From Entoloma clypeatum (taxonomy: Eukaryota; Basidiomycota; Agaricomycetes; Agaricales; Entolomataceae), in contig OY751488.1 of assembly GCA_963565915.1 (NCBI GenBank), forward strand, positions 620,001 to 684,000: a stretch of DNA of 64,000 nucleotides, given 5' to 3'. The notes under the pieces were generated by a model that was not told the DNA's origin, searched no databases, and saw only the letters and a list, made by a program, of their open reading frames with translations. The position numbers and the translations under genes are program-made. The stretch's first letter is position 1, and each line of letters opens with the position of its first letter. Of this stretch, positions 30,788-43,390 are shown in pieces.

Positions 30788-33700
30788 TCACGAAGGCACA
30801 ACGTTCTCCTTATCCCCAAGAATGACCCTACCCTCCCCTCCCTTCTTCAACGCCAGCAGCTTCTTCCCGCCGACGCCAGCATCGACACGGATCGACGTGT
30901 TCCCGATCAACATCGCCCGGACCTCGTCATCGTCGTCCCCCTCCTGCATCCCAGCATCAAAGCTCACATCCCGCCACAAATCCGCCTCTTCCGGCATCAC
31001 CTCCCTCATGATATCCACCTCAGTAGGCATGGTCATTTTGAATGGGCTCTCCTCCATTGTGTCCATCGCCACCACGCGGCTAACGGAGGGCGGACGGGCA
31101 GGGGTGGAGCCTTCCACTTCAACAACAGATGGGAGCTTCTGAACGATCAACTCGCTCCTGGCAAGTGTGAGCCCATTCACTGCCAGAGCCCGACGTTCTG
31201 CAAAGGTAGCTGCTGCCCCGCCTACACTCGGCATGGGAGGCTTCAGTTTTGATAGTGACGATAGGGATGAAGATGATGACGAGGGGGAAACCAGTGTACC
31301 CGAGGAGGAGGTTGATAATGTTGACGATGACGATGAAGCGAGCGACGTTGATGATGAGGAAGAGGAAGCCGAAACTGCTGCCAATCCCAACCCCAACGAA
31401 TCGAACTTGCTCACAAACGCCGCTAGAGCCCGCCTCTCCTCTTCCAACGTTGTCCTCATCTGTATCCCAACGAGAAGAAAACGATCAGCGAAAGAAAAGC
31501 AGATAACGGACAAAAACACCCCACCTTTTTCTCTTTCTCCAACTGCTTGACAACCTCCTTCGTCCACTGCTCGCCTTCCTCATTCTTCCTCCTTTCCTCC
31601 TCCACCTTAACGATCCATTCTTTCTCCATCTCCTCCTTCACCTCGTCCCTCACCCTCCGCTCCACCTCCGCCCTGATCTTCTTCTCCACGTCCCTCCTCA
31701 CTTCCTCTTCGTTGACACTGACCCTCTCACCAGCCTCGTACCCTAGCATCGTACCCTCCAACTCCGCAATCCTCTTCGCTTGCTCCTCGATCATTCTCTC
31801 TTTATCGCCATCCGTACTCGTGGGCGCAAAGTCCGCGGACCCCACCTCCGCTTCAGCAGGTGTCGCCTCCAGCGCAGCCTCCAACGACAATATCTGCCTC
31901 GTCTGCGACTCGATCTGCATCCTCGCCGACAACAGCTGTTGTTGCAACTAGGACGAACGTCAGTTCAAAAGCAACAAAAAAAAATACAAAAGGGGGGGAA
32001 AACCCACCTGATAAGGACTCATATCAAAATCAACCTTAGCTGGGCTCCCCGGCGCCGTCGTCGTCCCATCCTCATCCCCATCCCCATCCCCATCCCCATC
32101 TCCACCTTTGAGCTCATCCACAGTCTGACTCGTTAATATGAGTTTCGTGAGCTGTTGAATACGGGTGTTGAGATCCTGCATCGCCTTGGACTCGTTCATT
32201 TGCTACGACATCCGCATGAGCACAGGCAACAAAAAAAATGGATATGGCGAGAAAGAGGAACGGACCTCCCGAGCCGAGAGCCTCCTCTTGACGCCGACTG
32301 ACCCTCGTCGTCCGACATCTATCACCTCCCTCTCCCGCTCCGCCAACCGCGCCTTGAGATCCTCAATCTCCTTCCTGTAGCGCTCAATCAGCGCATCGGT
32401 GTCCTCGACTTCCTTCTTCTGTGCATTCAACTGCAGAAACGTCGATCAATATGTGACGGAAGTGAAGAGATGGATGAAGGGGTCTAAAGCAACACGCGAT
32501 GACAAAAAACATGCGACCTGGGTGGGAATACAGACACAGGGGAAAAAAGAACCGACAAAAAGAAAACCCATGCCTAAAAGACGAACCTTGACGCCGCCGA
32601 CCCTCCTCGCGAAGCCCAGCGTGCTCAGACTCTCTGCCAACGCAGCAGGATCAGGGTTCAAAGTGCATACCACACTTATGCGTGCGTTGCCTGATAGAGA
32701 CGGCTGCAGCAGCCGCGTGAGCTTGGAGTTGCGGTACGGGATGTGATCACTGAAGGGACAGAGGGGAGAGGGGGGGGGGTCAACATTGGATCAAAGAAAG
32801 AAGAGAGAAGCGGGAGAATAAAACAAGATTGAGCCAGGAAGGCAAAAATGAACCCGAGCGAGCAGAGGTCTCATATGACGATGCAAGTGTTCCGTCATGT
32901 ACGATGAAAAAGTCCAGGCGAGGCGAAGAAAAGAGATAGCAAGGAACACGGGTAGAGAAACAATCCTTGAAACCCGATGGACAGGAACCGTAACATACCT
33001 TTTCCGTTTTGCAGAATTGTCAGCTAGGGTCCCGATGACCGTTCCAAGAGTTAACAAACTGTGAAATTTCGTCAGGATTGAGGCGAACGTGGTGACAAGG
33101 ATCGAACCTTGTGTTAATGTACTTGCCCTCCCTTGTCCTTTCCTTGTCGCTCGTGGCTTTTTCAGAGCCCGCCAAGTCGATTAAACTCTATGAAAAAAGG
33201 GAACATCAGCAACTGAACTGCACTAGACGAGTATGAGAAGAAAGAGGATACCCACCAGCACAGATACACGAACGCTTCTTCCTCCCCTTGCCTGTAACCT
33301 TGGCCCAGCGCCAGGTCCCGGCGTTTGTGATCTCATCCCAGGCCCGGGTGTATGCGACCTCGTCGCTGGTCCAGGCGTGTACGACCTCCTCCCAGGTCCC
33401 GGAGTCTGCGATCTCGCTCTCCCCGGACTTTCCTCTTCTACCCGCTCTCTCGACTCAATCACCATCCGAAGCACACTATGACTCCGGCTGCTCCTCTCGT
33501 TCCAATCCGTGCATGCCGTCCTTCTGTTGCCCTCTCCGCGCTGCAGCACCTGCAACACGCCTGCGAGGGACGTGACGACTTCCTCCCTGAGTGGCGTGAG
33601 CACGATCTCGTCCCCGCCGGCCCCGACGATCTGTACAGGGTTCTTCTTTGCCTTTTCCGGCGGCGCGAGAAGGTCAAACACGGACTCGTTGTAGATCTCG

Positions 33701-34546
33701 AGGTAGGAGCACCGGAGGAGGTACTCCCTGCCGGACGTGCGCCGGATGCACGCGAAGACGTCGCGCATGGCGCGGGGAATGATGCCGGGCTCGAGGCCGG
33801 CGGGGTCGCCGGAGAGGGTGTAGGTCTTGCCGGAGGCGGTCTGTCCATAGGCAAATATGACGGCGTTGTAGCCGGACATGGCGGCATGCACGAGCGGGCG
33901 GGCACACCGGAGGTAGAGGGGTTTGGTGGAGGGAGTGGTATGGATGAGGGGAAAGGTGTACGTCATCGGCATGGACGAGGTGGCTTTCGCGTGCTTGGGG
34001 TTGAGGCTGAGCGTTGTGGCGGACGGAGGAAGGAACGCGGAAGACGGCCCGTCGGAGGACCGGATTCTGTCAAGGTGATAAATTGTTATCATTATTGAAT
34101 AAAATGCAGACTGACCGGATCGAAACCATGACCTTTTCGTCTTCCCGATCGAGATCGAGCAGCGCATCGCGCACCCACTCTTCGTCTATCTCGCCGGATA
34201 TATCCCCATCCCCCGGTTCGACGCTCTGATAATCCACGAGCACATCCTCGGGATCGACGTTGCTCACGTCCATTTCTCCCGCTGCAGGTAAAAGAGACGG
34301 GCTCTCTGCGCCCTTGCGAGGCGTACCGGGAGTTCGAGGCCTGCTCGGTGACTTGGGAGCCGCGACGTTGTTGGTGCCATTGCTTCCTGGGACATTCAAT
34401 GAAGTGGATTTGGCCTGGATTCTGCTCTTGGCTTCGGTGGAAAGGGGTGCCCTGTATTTCTTGTGCGTTGATGCCAGGATAGTCGAGGATGTCGACAGAG
34501 GACGTTTGGGAGTGAACGGCACTGGCCGCGTCAAGGGAATAGACAT
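30788..34546 (-). CDS. Kinesin motor protein, probably kinesin-7 (CENP-E/Kip2 type), 9 exons
   Basis: ATP-driven microtubule motor with an N-terminal head. Exons on the minus strand: 34546-34116, 34066-33256, 33187-33108, 33058-32999, 32749-32587, 32430-32266, 32202-32008, 31947-31525, 31459-30788; phases agree, giving 999 residues. Residues 1-137 are a Ser/Pro/Thr-rich leader; the motor follows with KVMVSIRI, P-loop [15 protein letters not shown], switch I NERSSRSH, switch [10 protein letters not shown], and [19 protein letters not shown]. Loop 10 is expanded by a repeat of S(Q/Y/H)TPGPG. After the neck come coiled coils (exons 6 and 8, Glu/Lys/Arg-rich), a Gly-Asp repeat in exon 7 from a GATGGG hexanucleotide array, and a Ser-rich tail ending GDKENVVPS. 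Class is inferred from motor spacing and tail layout; Kip2-like versus CENP-E-like cannot be separated here. An upstream TTG in frame is not used; ATG 34546 is the first. Confidence 0.88.
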
Positions 34547-35730
34547 CAGTGTAGTTGAAGAATGAAGGTGAGTTCGAGGCTTCAACGTTCAACCGTGAGA
34601 AATCGTAACTTAGGGAAAGGCACAACACGCGTCGCGTCAGGTGATCGCGTGGCCTTGTAAGCTCGATAGATCCAATACAACTTCTTCTTGCAAAAGCCGT
34701 CGGCCGTAGCCACGCAACTGCAAACATTCTCTTCCGAAGCATACTCCATGGTACGCGAGAACAAGAATCGCGCCCCAAGGTGTGACTCAGACGACTGAGA
34801 GAGAACCCGCCATGGAAAGAAAGCGAGGCTGGCACGTGTAATGACGGATTCCTTACATGACCTGCAACCGGGCATAGAACTCAACGACACTCCCGAGTCG
34901 GGCCTCACATGGTGGCCTGAGAGTCACTTTTTGGGCCTCATTAATCATTGCTCGACTCTCTACTCCCAGCCGCCAGACTCTCTCCCGACCATGCCCCGCG
35001 CTGGCCCGCCTTTTATCAGACCCAGTCATCAAGGGGCAGGTCTCGATCAGATTCAAAGCTGGCAACGAGACAGGCTCTACGAGCATACAGTGCTTTGCAT
35101 GTCATTAGAGCGTACTATCGTCCATCAGCAGTTAGCACTCACCACGGGTTAGCACTCCCTTAGTAATTACTAGTGCGATCATCTGAGTTTGAATATTGGT
35201 GTTCATTTTACTAATGGAGCCCAGTGAAAATCGGGTCGCGTGGGAGTGGGTTTTCTCAGGGCTATTTTAGGTTTGATCTTGCCTAATTTGGTTTAAATCA
35301 GTCCAAATGGGAAATTTGATTTGATCGACACCAAGTCCAACTTTAAGGGTTTGAGTCAGGATAACCTGGAAAATTTGGGAAACAAGCAGGATGTGATCCG
35401 GTTTTTCAAGGTTTTTTCAGGGGTGATTTCCAGTCAAAATCAACCCTAGTAGGGACCTGGGCTGTGGCAAGAAAGTAGGGTCTGATTGGGGACAACTGGG
35501 TCAGGGCAGGATTCCGTGGGTGCAGGCTAAACCATCTGGGGGTCACCTGGATTACATCGCGAAACCAAGCAAAAAAAAAAATTTAACAGATGTCTTCCCA
35601 CACATTTTGTTATGGATTCGCTATCCATGGCATTGATCGCTCAGACAAGATACAAGACATAGAGGCCTTATCTGATTAATGGCCAGTTTCATCTTATCTA
35701 TTGGTTTCATGCTTACTATTCACTTTTACA
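34547..35730. other. Intergenic and AT-rich repeat-like sequence
   Basis: 34547-35170 is the kinesin upstream region with no supported gene. 35200-35560 is T/G-rich (GGTTTTTCAAGG, GGGTTTTCTC) and looks like eroded repeat sequence, but no ends were found. A run of A at about 35572-35582. Confidence 0.4.
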
Positions 35731-38598
35731 TCACTCGGGCCCCGGCCTCCGCTTACTCACTAGGTACAAGTTAAATGCTTTTGGACCTAGCTCCACATCA
35801 TTCATCATTTCACGCAGTAAGCTCTCCGCATCCGTATCTTCCAAAGGTTCATCATCAGGAACTTTGGGGTCATCGGGAGAAGTACCGGAAGATCCACTAG
35901 ACCCTGCGTCAGGTGGGGCTAAGGGGGAACTAGGTTCCACTTCTTTCTGTTGTGATCAGAGAACATTGCGGAGCCGGGAAGGCTCATGCTGCTGTTTCTC
36001 TTGATTCACGGCTTCACGCCAAGAGCATGTGTGATTGATGTCGTGTTGTTGTTGCGCGGGGTGCCATTGCTCCCCATAGATGTTGCCTTCCTGTCGAGGC
36101 GGTTTAGCATTCCTTCGTGGTCGAGGGACATCAGCAGGCGGAGGATTCGCCGGCTGGTTCTGGACCTCAGGATCATCCTGATTTGAAGGTGGTACATCAG
36201 CGCCGTCACGCTGGTTTCCATTTGGAGCAGAAGGGGGATCAGAGGATTCATCTCCGCTCGGCTGATTATGCCGGCGGGAATGATAATGAACATCTCCGTC
36301 TCCGAAGTGGTGATCAACATCGTCATCAGGGTTTCCGTCATCCTGAGACTCATCATGGGAAGGCTCATTTCCCATGGGTGTGTGTTGTGGCAGTTTGGTA
36401 TCCAGACACCTTGGAAAGAGTGTTTCATCGAATACCGCGGTAGTACCAATAAAGATACTGTTTTTATCAGTGATAAACTGATATGCTTTCATTCCTGGTT
36501 TAAAACCCATAAAGGTCATAAGCTCCGCACATGGATTTAATTTATTCACATGGCGTTCTTCAGGAATATAAACATAGGCAGCGCAGCCTAAAACACAGAG
36601 ATTTGATACATCCGGTTTTTCCCCTTTTAGAGATTCAAAAGGTGTTTTCCAATATAGTCGTTTAATTGGCGTGCGATTATAGACATGCACGGTGTGTAAA
36701 ACACAAAACTCCCACCATGATTGTGGTAAGCAGGCAGCAAATCACATTGCCTGTGCTTTCTCTACAATGGTGCGATTAATCCTTTCGGCTCGACCGTTTT
36801 GTTGGGGTGTATTGGGAGCTGAAATTTCCACGGCAATTCCAAAATCCTCGAGGTATTTTACTACCCCAGTTTCCTTTTTGAACTCTCCCCCTCCATCAAA
36901 ATGCCATCGGCAAAATTGGGCATTAAACTGGGTTTTCATAAGTGTTGTCCACTTTTTGAATGCATCAGAGGTATTGGATTTGAGTTTCAACAATACCGTC
37001 CAAGCATGCCCAGAATAATCATCCAAGAAGCTGACATAGTATTTAAATTTGTGATAGAAGGCGACAGAAAACTCTTTGAGGTCCGAATGGAGCAACTCAA
37101 AGGGTCTGGAAGCACGTGAAGATGAAGGAGGGAAGCTTTTCAACCTCAACTTTGCTTCTGCGCAGGGACGGCATGGCTTATCCTTAAGGGGAAATTGGAC
37201 GTCCCTTGGGAATCCATCACATGTGTCGGTGCCTTTTTCAGGACATCTTTACCAGGGTGTGCAAACTGCTGATGCCAAATGCTGTAATCGGCTTTATAGA
37301 CATCAATATTTCTAGCATTTAGCTGCGTGATTTGTTCAACACGTGTATTTACCCAGTATATTGTTGAACCGGGAAAATGAGGTTCACATCTAAGTACACA
37401 CTTTCCATCTTTGAAGAAACTAAGATTGTCAGCTGAGCCAGCGACATTTAATCCAGATTCTTGAGGAATTTCGCCCATTGACATGAGGCGAGTGGAAAGC
37501 TCCAGGATGTGTAGAACCGGATAAAGCCGAGTCGTTAGACTTCTTGGCTTTCCTTGACGTGATGGTATCGTGTGAGTGATAAACACGGTCCCTCTTCCTT
37601 TTATAGAGATCTTTGCTTTGCCTGCAGTTTGGGCAGTACGGACAGATTTCTCTTCTTCATATGTTGCAAAGTCACTCATCTCTGCGGTGAAGTGCATACT
37701 AGCGCCAGAATCCATGATCCACTCGGCGTCATTAGTATCTTTGGATTTGTTCTTACATTTCAAACATGAGGCAAAATGATCATATATTTCCTCCATGAAG
37801 GAGGCAGCAACGACAGGTGAATGTAAATAACTACAACCCGGTTCTAGTGACTCATCACGAATCTGGGTGTGTTCTTCTGTCATTGTGTGCTCATGTGAAA
37901 TTTGTGAAAGAACGTACCTCGGGTCGTCGCATGATGATCCTCCGAAAAGCTCGTCGCCGACTTCATCTGCCCAACTGTAACCCGTCCGCTTGGACGGTTT
38001 CATATTCCTCATTGAAGTCCATCACGGTATCGGCATCATAATCTTGGCATTCCATCAGAAACAGGGAAGCCTCGTCCATTACCTCATTGTCAGGGGTCGA
38101 ATATATCCCCAGAATGTCTTTGGGGTATATGACATTATTGACGTTTTGGAGGGTCTGGGATGTTCCCACAATGCCAAGAGATGTGACAATGTCGCGCACT
38201 GCCTGCATTTCAGGATACATTGACGGTTGATTAACCGGAGCACCTGTGAAGTGTTGCACAGACATGTTTGTCATGCGATCGAGGAGTTCTCTCGCACCAG
38301 CAGTCATGATATGTTCAGCGGGACTAGATGTCAACTGCGATTCGAGAGGAGGTCGACGACGGGGGTCAGTCGTCGAAGTAGAAGATTGTTGGGGGGGAAT
38401 GACGCGTCCCGAGCCTGTGACAGTGGTGAAGGGAGGTGTTGGCAGATTCATAGTCATTGCCGATGAGGCAACATGAGAGCAGCCGGCGGTGTCGCCTGCA
38501 GCGGCCTCTTGGGCGCGCTGGGCCTTTTTCCAACTCCGTGACCCTTCCTTTTTGGGTACAAACAGCTGCTTCTTGTTTTGATCACTGGAGTTGTTCAA
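35731..38598 (-). pseudogene. copia-2 protease-integrase region, interrupted, without reverse transcriptase
   Basis: Protease site WIMDSGASMHFT, GAG-pre-integrase HQQFAHPGKD, integrase DLKEFS / FLDDYSGHAW / HFDGGGEF / QQNGRAERINR, and the post-integrase LGCAAYVYIPEERH. The frame breaks at about 38000, 37146 and 36740. After an Asp/Pro-rich linker the frame ends at 35956, and a short further frame (35940-35731) is rich in Pro, Ser and Asp. The RT motifs that should follow are absent. Confidence 0.75.
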
Positions 38599-38609
38599 TG
38601 GTGTCTCCT

Positions 38610-39389
38610 TTACCTTTCCTTTCCTTTGTTCTGTTGATGAGGTTTGCCGGAATTCTGGTTTGACCCAGAAGCATTAGCAGGTCCCGGACCATTGCGCCAG
38701 CAGGGTTCCTGTCCTTTCCGCTTGACAGCGGAGATCTTGTTGGCAGCTGGAAGTTGTGCTTCGGCTTGTATGGGCATATGCTCCGTGGTTACAATCTCTT
38801 CAACATCTGTAAGTTTGAAAGTGTCTAACTTCCATTCTTTGGCCAGATGTGAACCAAGATGCTTCCACTTGGGAGGTAGACGGTGCACAGCAAGCATCCC
38901 TTGCAATTTAGGAGCAAAGGGGATCTTGTGCCCGTCAAGGCATGCCAAGAGATCACGGAATTTAGAAAATTCCGGACAGGGGTCACCACCAGACAGGTGC
39001 CAATCGAGAATCAAGGTGAAGTCCTTGAACATCTTGTCGGGGCCTTTGTTCTCAAAGAGAGTCTTCAGCTGATCCCAAACCTCTTTTGAAGTCTAGAATG
39101 CTGTAACCTCATGTTTTACAGATTCCACCAGAGATAAGACGATCGCACCACATGCTTTCAAGTCTTTCTCCTTCCACTCGCGGAACTCCTTTCGTTGTTC
39201 AGACGTCGAAGCGACTGTCAGGGAGGTTGGCTGTAACCAGTCCCCAGATACGAGCATCCAGGTCCCTTCAAACTGTAAAAACCCTGTCATCTTATTGCTC
39301 CACTCCTTCCAGTTAGAGCCGGTCATCTTGACGACAGCGGATTTGTCATCAAAAGAAGACATGTTTTGATGCGAAGGGTGAGAGTGCAA
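38610..39389 (-). pseudogene. copia-2 gag, interrupted
   Basis: Gag-type protein beginning near MSSFDDKSAVVKMTGSNWKE (ATG at about 39362), with LQFEGTWMLVSGDW typical of copia Gag. A TAG lies between the segments ending at 39093 and starting at 39032, where the frame otherwise continues (TSKEVWDQLKTL). The downstream part contains the expected EFSKFRDLLACLDG and MLAVHRLPPKWKHL blocks. Confidence 0.7.
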
Positions 39390-39747
39390 AAGACTGGAAA
39401 TAGAATGCGTCAGTCACATGTCAAATCGCTGGATCTTAGATGAAACAGGGACACAGCAACATGTGTTTTACTCCACTAGGGTCCATCAGACCCCTATTCC
39501 ACGTTTAATGTCGTACACAGAGTTAACTGGTAGACACATGTATGGAGGCAGATGGGCATTGCGATCATCGGGGTATTATCGCCCGGATCTGCTAGCTCAT
39601 CGCGCTACATGATGATGTGGGATTAAACATCCACATAATTATTAATGTTGTATGTACAGATCGAGGTGCACTTGATCTATCGCGTTCGCGATGTAGCGGC
39701 ATCGAGTCTACTAAGACTGCCAGCGACGAGCGCAATGGCAAGTCTCA

Positions 39748-39759
39748 GGGCTCATAACC
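39748..39759 (-). promoter_or_regulatory. copia-2 primer-binding site, apparent half-tRNA(iMet) type
   Basis: Directly inside the LTR, the minus strand reads GGTTATGAGCCC, identical to the site in copia-1. Complementary to the anticodon loop of initiator tRNA-Met. Confidence 0.65.
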
Positions 39760-40050
39760 TGTTGGAACAGCATACGATCACATCAACACTGGAGGTGATC
39801 ACAGTGGATGGGTCATCGTGCAGTCCTAGCATACTCTATGCTACACGCTACAGATCGTGTATTCTACGATAGAGGGGGAACCTACTACTAACCTTGAGAG
39901 GTGTTTGCAGGTGGGGGTTACTTGTTAAGAGCGATATATTGCACAGAGAATAAGGACAGTCTTATATACTAGTCTACTTATTTGTACACTATTTGTACGT
40001 CATGGGGTTGAGCACATGGCGCGTCTAATGGAAGCGGAACTCGTTCAACA
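39760..40050 (-). repeat. copia-2 5' LTR
   Basis: 291 bp with TGTTG...CAACA ends, closely similar to the solo LTR at 41113-41407 (295 bp), including the shared block GCACAGAGAATAAGGACAGT. Confidence 0.85.
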
Positions 40051-40493
40051 TGTGACCTGTGGCAAAATTGACACCCAGCTGATTGCATTGCTCATTCTTC
40101 CCCTTTCAGTTGACACCTTCATGTTGCCTGAGGTGAACTTGGATGATAATGTAATAGAGCATATTTGCAACATGGTTCAAATTTCTGTTGAAAGGTGTGG
40201 AAATTTCTGTTGACCATTTTTGGATAGGTCACATGCTGAATTTGGATAGTGTGACAGACGCAAGTGCCGAAGTGCTCCTTGTCCATTTCTTGTCCACTTA
40301 AGCAAAATTCCAGGGAAAGTATATACAAATGTTCTCCATTTGATTACCATATGTATTAGGCACCATTTGACACAACAAAACCATCTTCCTTGGGGAATAG
40401 TGGTACTAATAAATTGTGTGCATAGAATATTGCATAAATGAAGTACTAATGTCCATTCTCCAATGAAAATCACTTATCTGATGGTAGGAGTAC
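40051..40493. other. AT-rich sequence between copia-2 and the LINE
   Basis: No gene or repeat ends seen. The last ten bases (40494-40503, AAGCTGTAAG) are the left target duplication of the LINE. Confidence 0.5.
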
Positions 40494-41112
40494 AAGCTGT
40501 AAGATGACTGCTCCTTGATCTGTTACCACCATGACCTTTTATGGGGTCCTGGTGCTACCAGCAATAGTTGAGCCACTCAACCCCAACCTCCTCCCCACCA
40601 CCCCACCCCCCCCCCCCTCCCCCAACCCAAACCTGACCTCACTCACCTGCTCACCCTGCCAGCCTTGATCTCAATCTGACCCCCAGGGTGCACTTGACCC
40701 CATGTCGATCCCCTCAAAAAACCCACCCCAAGGAGCCGGACCCTGAATACCACCCAGAAACTGCTCCACATGCGATCCGAAATCATGAGCCTGATGACTG
40801 GCACCCACGGGATGATCACCAACAGCCAAGAAGCCCACAAGTGGTTCAACTCCAAGGGCTGGGTCCTTGCCGCCGAATCCTATGATAGATCCAAACTCCT
40901 AAGGATCCTCCTCACCGCCACCCTCCTCCCCAAGATCCCATCCGACGCCGCGGCTGCCATATGAGGGGTCGCTTTCCTTCTCAAAGATGACATCACTGAT
41001 GCACTCTCCACCTTCCTGGCTACAGCCGTCGCCGATAAGGTCACCTCTCTCCTCTCTGAAGCCAACAGCAACCTTCTAGCCACACAAACTTTCCTCAACA
41101 CCAACGCCTCCC

Positions 41113-41407
41113 TGTTGGAACAGCATACAATCTCATCAACACTGGAGGTGATCACAGTGGATGGGTCGTCGCGCAGTCCAGTAGTACTCTATGCTACGTG
41201 CTACAGATCATGTATCTATGATAGATGGGGAACCTTACTACTAACCTTGTGAGGTGTTTGCAGGATGGGGGTTACATGGTAAGAGTGTTATATTGCACAG
41301 AGAATAAGGACAGTCTTATATACTAGTCTACTTATTTGTACATTATTTGTACATTGAGCACATGATGCTATAGATGAAATATCTATAGGAGTGGAATTTG
41401 TTCAACA
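41113..41407 (-). repeat. Solo LTR of copia-2 family in LINE ORF1
   Basis: 295 bp, TGTTG...CAACA, flanked by the 5-bp duplication CTCCC (41108-41112 and 41408-41412). ORF1 reads straight through when it and one CTCCC are removed. The copia-2 element itself lies 1.4 kb to the left in the same orientation. Confidence 0.85.
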
Positions 41408-42432
41408 CTCCCAACAAGCAACAACCTCACTCGACCTCAAGGAAACAGCAACCCAACATGCCTCCACCACTGCCAACCTCAACGACCTTGCCACAAAGCT
41501 AACCACCGCAGCCAATGACCATCTTGCTCTCCCCAAGCCCTGGCACATATCTACCCCATCACCTGCCCAGCCCACAACCATCCCAAATACATACAATCCA
41601 AGCGCCTCTAACAACCACACCAGGATCCAACAACGCCTCCTCACCGCCTCCCGCTTGATCCTTGTCCTGATCGACCCCAAATCTGACCCAACCCCCAGAA
41701 GCCCTGCTCCCGGTACCATAACTGTGATCTGAGACAACATCAACAAGGACCTCCAAATCTCAGATGAACATGCAAGCACCTTCGACAACTCAGGACCCAC
41801 CCAGAAAACAAAAGACAGTGGTCAGAGGAATCCAGATCCTCGCGCATGGCACTTACCTCCTTGACCTCAATTCCCCCAACTCAGCCTCTCGCTTCAAGTC
41901 CTATGCTGCAGAACCCACCTCAACCCTTCTCACTGCCCATTTTGGCCTGTCCGCCACCATCAAACCAAGATTGTACAGCCTTATCCTTAAATTTGTGCTC
42001 TGCACTGGCGACTTCGACCCCTCGGACCCCTCCACATCACTGTGATTGAGCAAGACAACGACCTACAACCAGGTACCATAACCTCAGTATTGTGGGTCAA
42101 GAGAACCCAACCTCTGCAGCCCAAGACAGACAGTGGCCTCTCTCAAAGTCTCTTGCTCCTCCCCCGAATCCACCAACCATCTCCTCACCAAGAAAACTTT
42201 TGTCGCCAGCCACGTCGTCACTGCAACCAAGGATATCCATGAACCAACATGATGCAACAAGTGCCAGCAGTATGGACACATCTGCGCCTCCTGTTCCAAT
42301 GCCGAAATGTGCACTCATTGCATGAGCAAAGCACACACCACTTCCAAATGCCCTCTGTCCCAACCCCCACATTGCGTCTCATGCGGACCCTCACTCCACC
42401 ACATGAGCTACTTCAGAAACTGCCCCACCTTC

Positions 42433-42802
42433 TGTTATGCGTAACAAACCGTTCCAAGGTTCGGGCAGAGTATGCAGGAAGATGGAAAGGCGAAGAGCAA
42501 TGTGATTGCTAAATCTAAGGAATGTAGCTATGGTACATGAGGTTTATATAGTACTGACTATGAGCGGTAGCGAATGAGTCAGTAACTGCGGAAGGCAGTG
42601 CGCATGAGTAAGGCGACTGCGGAAGGCTATGTACTAATGAGTAAGCTGACTGCGGAATGAGTCAGGCAGCTGCGGAAAGCGAGTCAGCACGGGAGCGAAG
42701 TATACTAAAGGAAATAAAGTATAATATGATATGTGTAAGCGGGGGCCGATGAGTAAAAGTGAAAAAGTAAGCGTATATGTCCGTAGTCGTTAGTCCGTAA
42801 CA
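42433..42802 (-). repeat. gypsy-1 3' LTR
   Basis: 370 bp; forward strand begins TGTTATGCG and ends GTAACA. Contains short internal repeats of the word ACTGCGGAA/AGTCAG and the TATA box described for the 5' LTR. Confidence 0.88.
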
Positions 42803-43390
42803 TGTTCCTCTCCTCAAGGTCTGTGTCCTCACAGACTACCTACTCCCATCCATCGTTGCCGTTTGGATCGGTCCAGGTAGGATCAGCTCGGTTGCCCCAG
42901 TCCTTTATCAGTTCGTCGTTTACCGCCGTGGCAAACTCTAAACCTCGAACGGCGAGGCGAAGGCGTCGATTTTCGACGGCAAGGGTGTTGGTATAATTGT
43001 TGAGGATAAGTTTTTCCTCAGGGGTGGGAGCAGTTGGCAAGTCGGATAGGGTGTGGAGACGAATGTGCATCTGTCGGTGGAGGATGTCGGCGACGGAGGT
43101 TTCAAGCGCATGGATCTGGTCGCGCATGGAGAGCGCTTCGCCAATGAGGGTGGTAATGGTGGGGTTGATGTCGGAAGCGTCGGTGGAGGTGGTGATGTTG
43201 GACATGGTGGAGATGAGGTTCGAAAAGTATAAGAAGAACGGCGTGTTGGGCGAGAAGAGTTGGAGCGGGGAACTCAATGTGACAGAAATCGGTATGGAAA
43301 ATGGATTTTGCGGTTTATCTTTTATCGTGGACACGATGGATTTTGCCGATGAAAATCACAGATCAAATCTTGAGCGTTCTGAACATTAGC

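Larger units (their letters stand above)
35731..40050 (-). mobile_element. Ty1/copia element (copia-2), 3'-truncated, minus strand
   Basis: The 5' LTR (39760-40050) is followed on the minus strand by a primer site, gag, protease and integrase coding. No reverse transcriptase, RNase H or second LTR is found down to 35.6 kb, so the 3' half is missing or replaced. The left boundary is set at the end of the last element-like open frame and is approximate. The LTR family is the same as the solo LTR at 41113-41407. Confidence 0.75.

Noticed and set aside
34092..34835. 247-codon minus-strand frame overlapping the kinesin 5' end
   Set aside because: It is out of frame with the kinesin exon 1, which has the coding features and correct donor; treated as a shadow.
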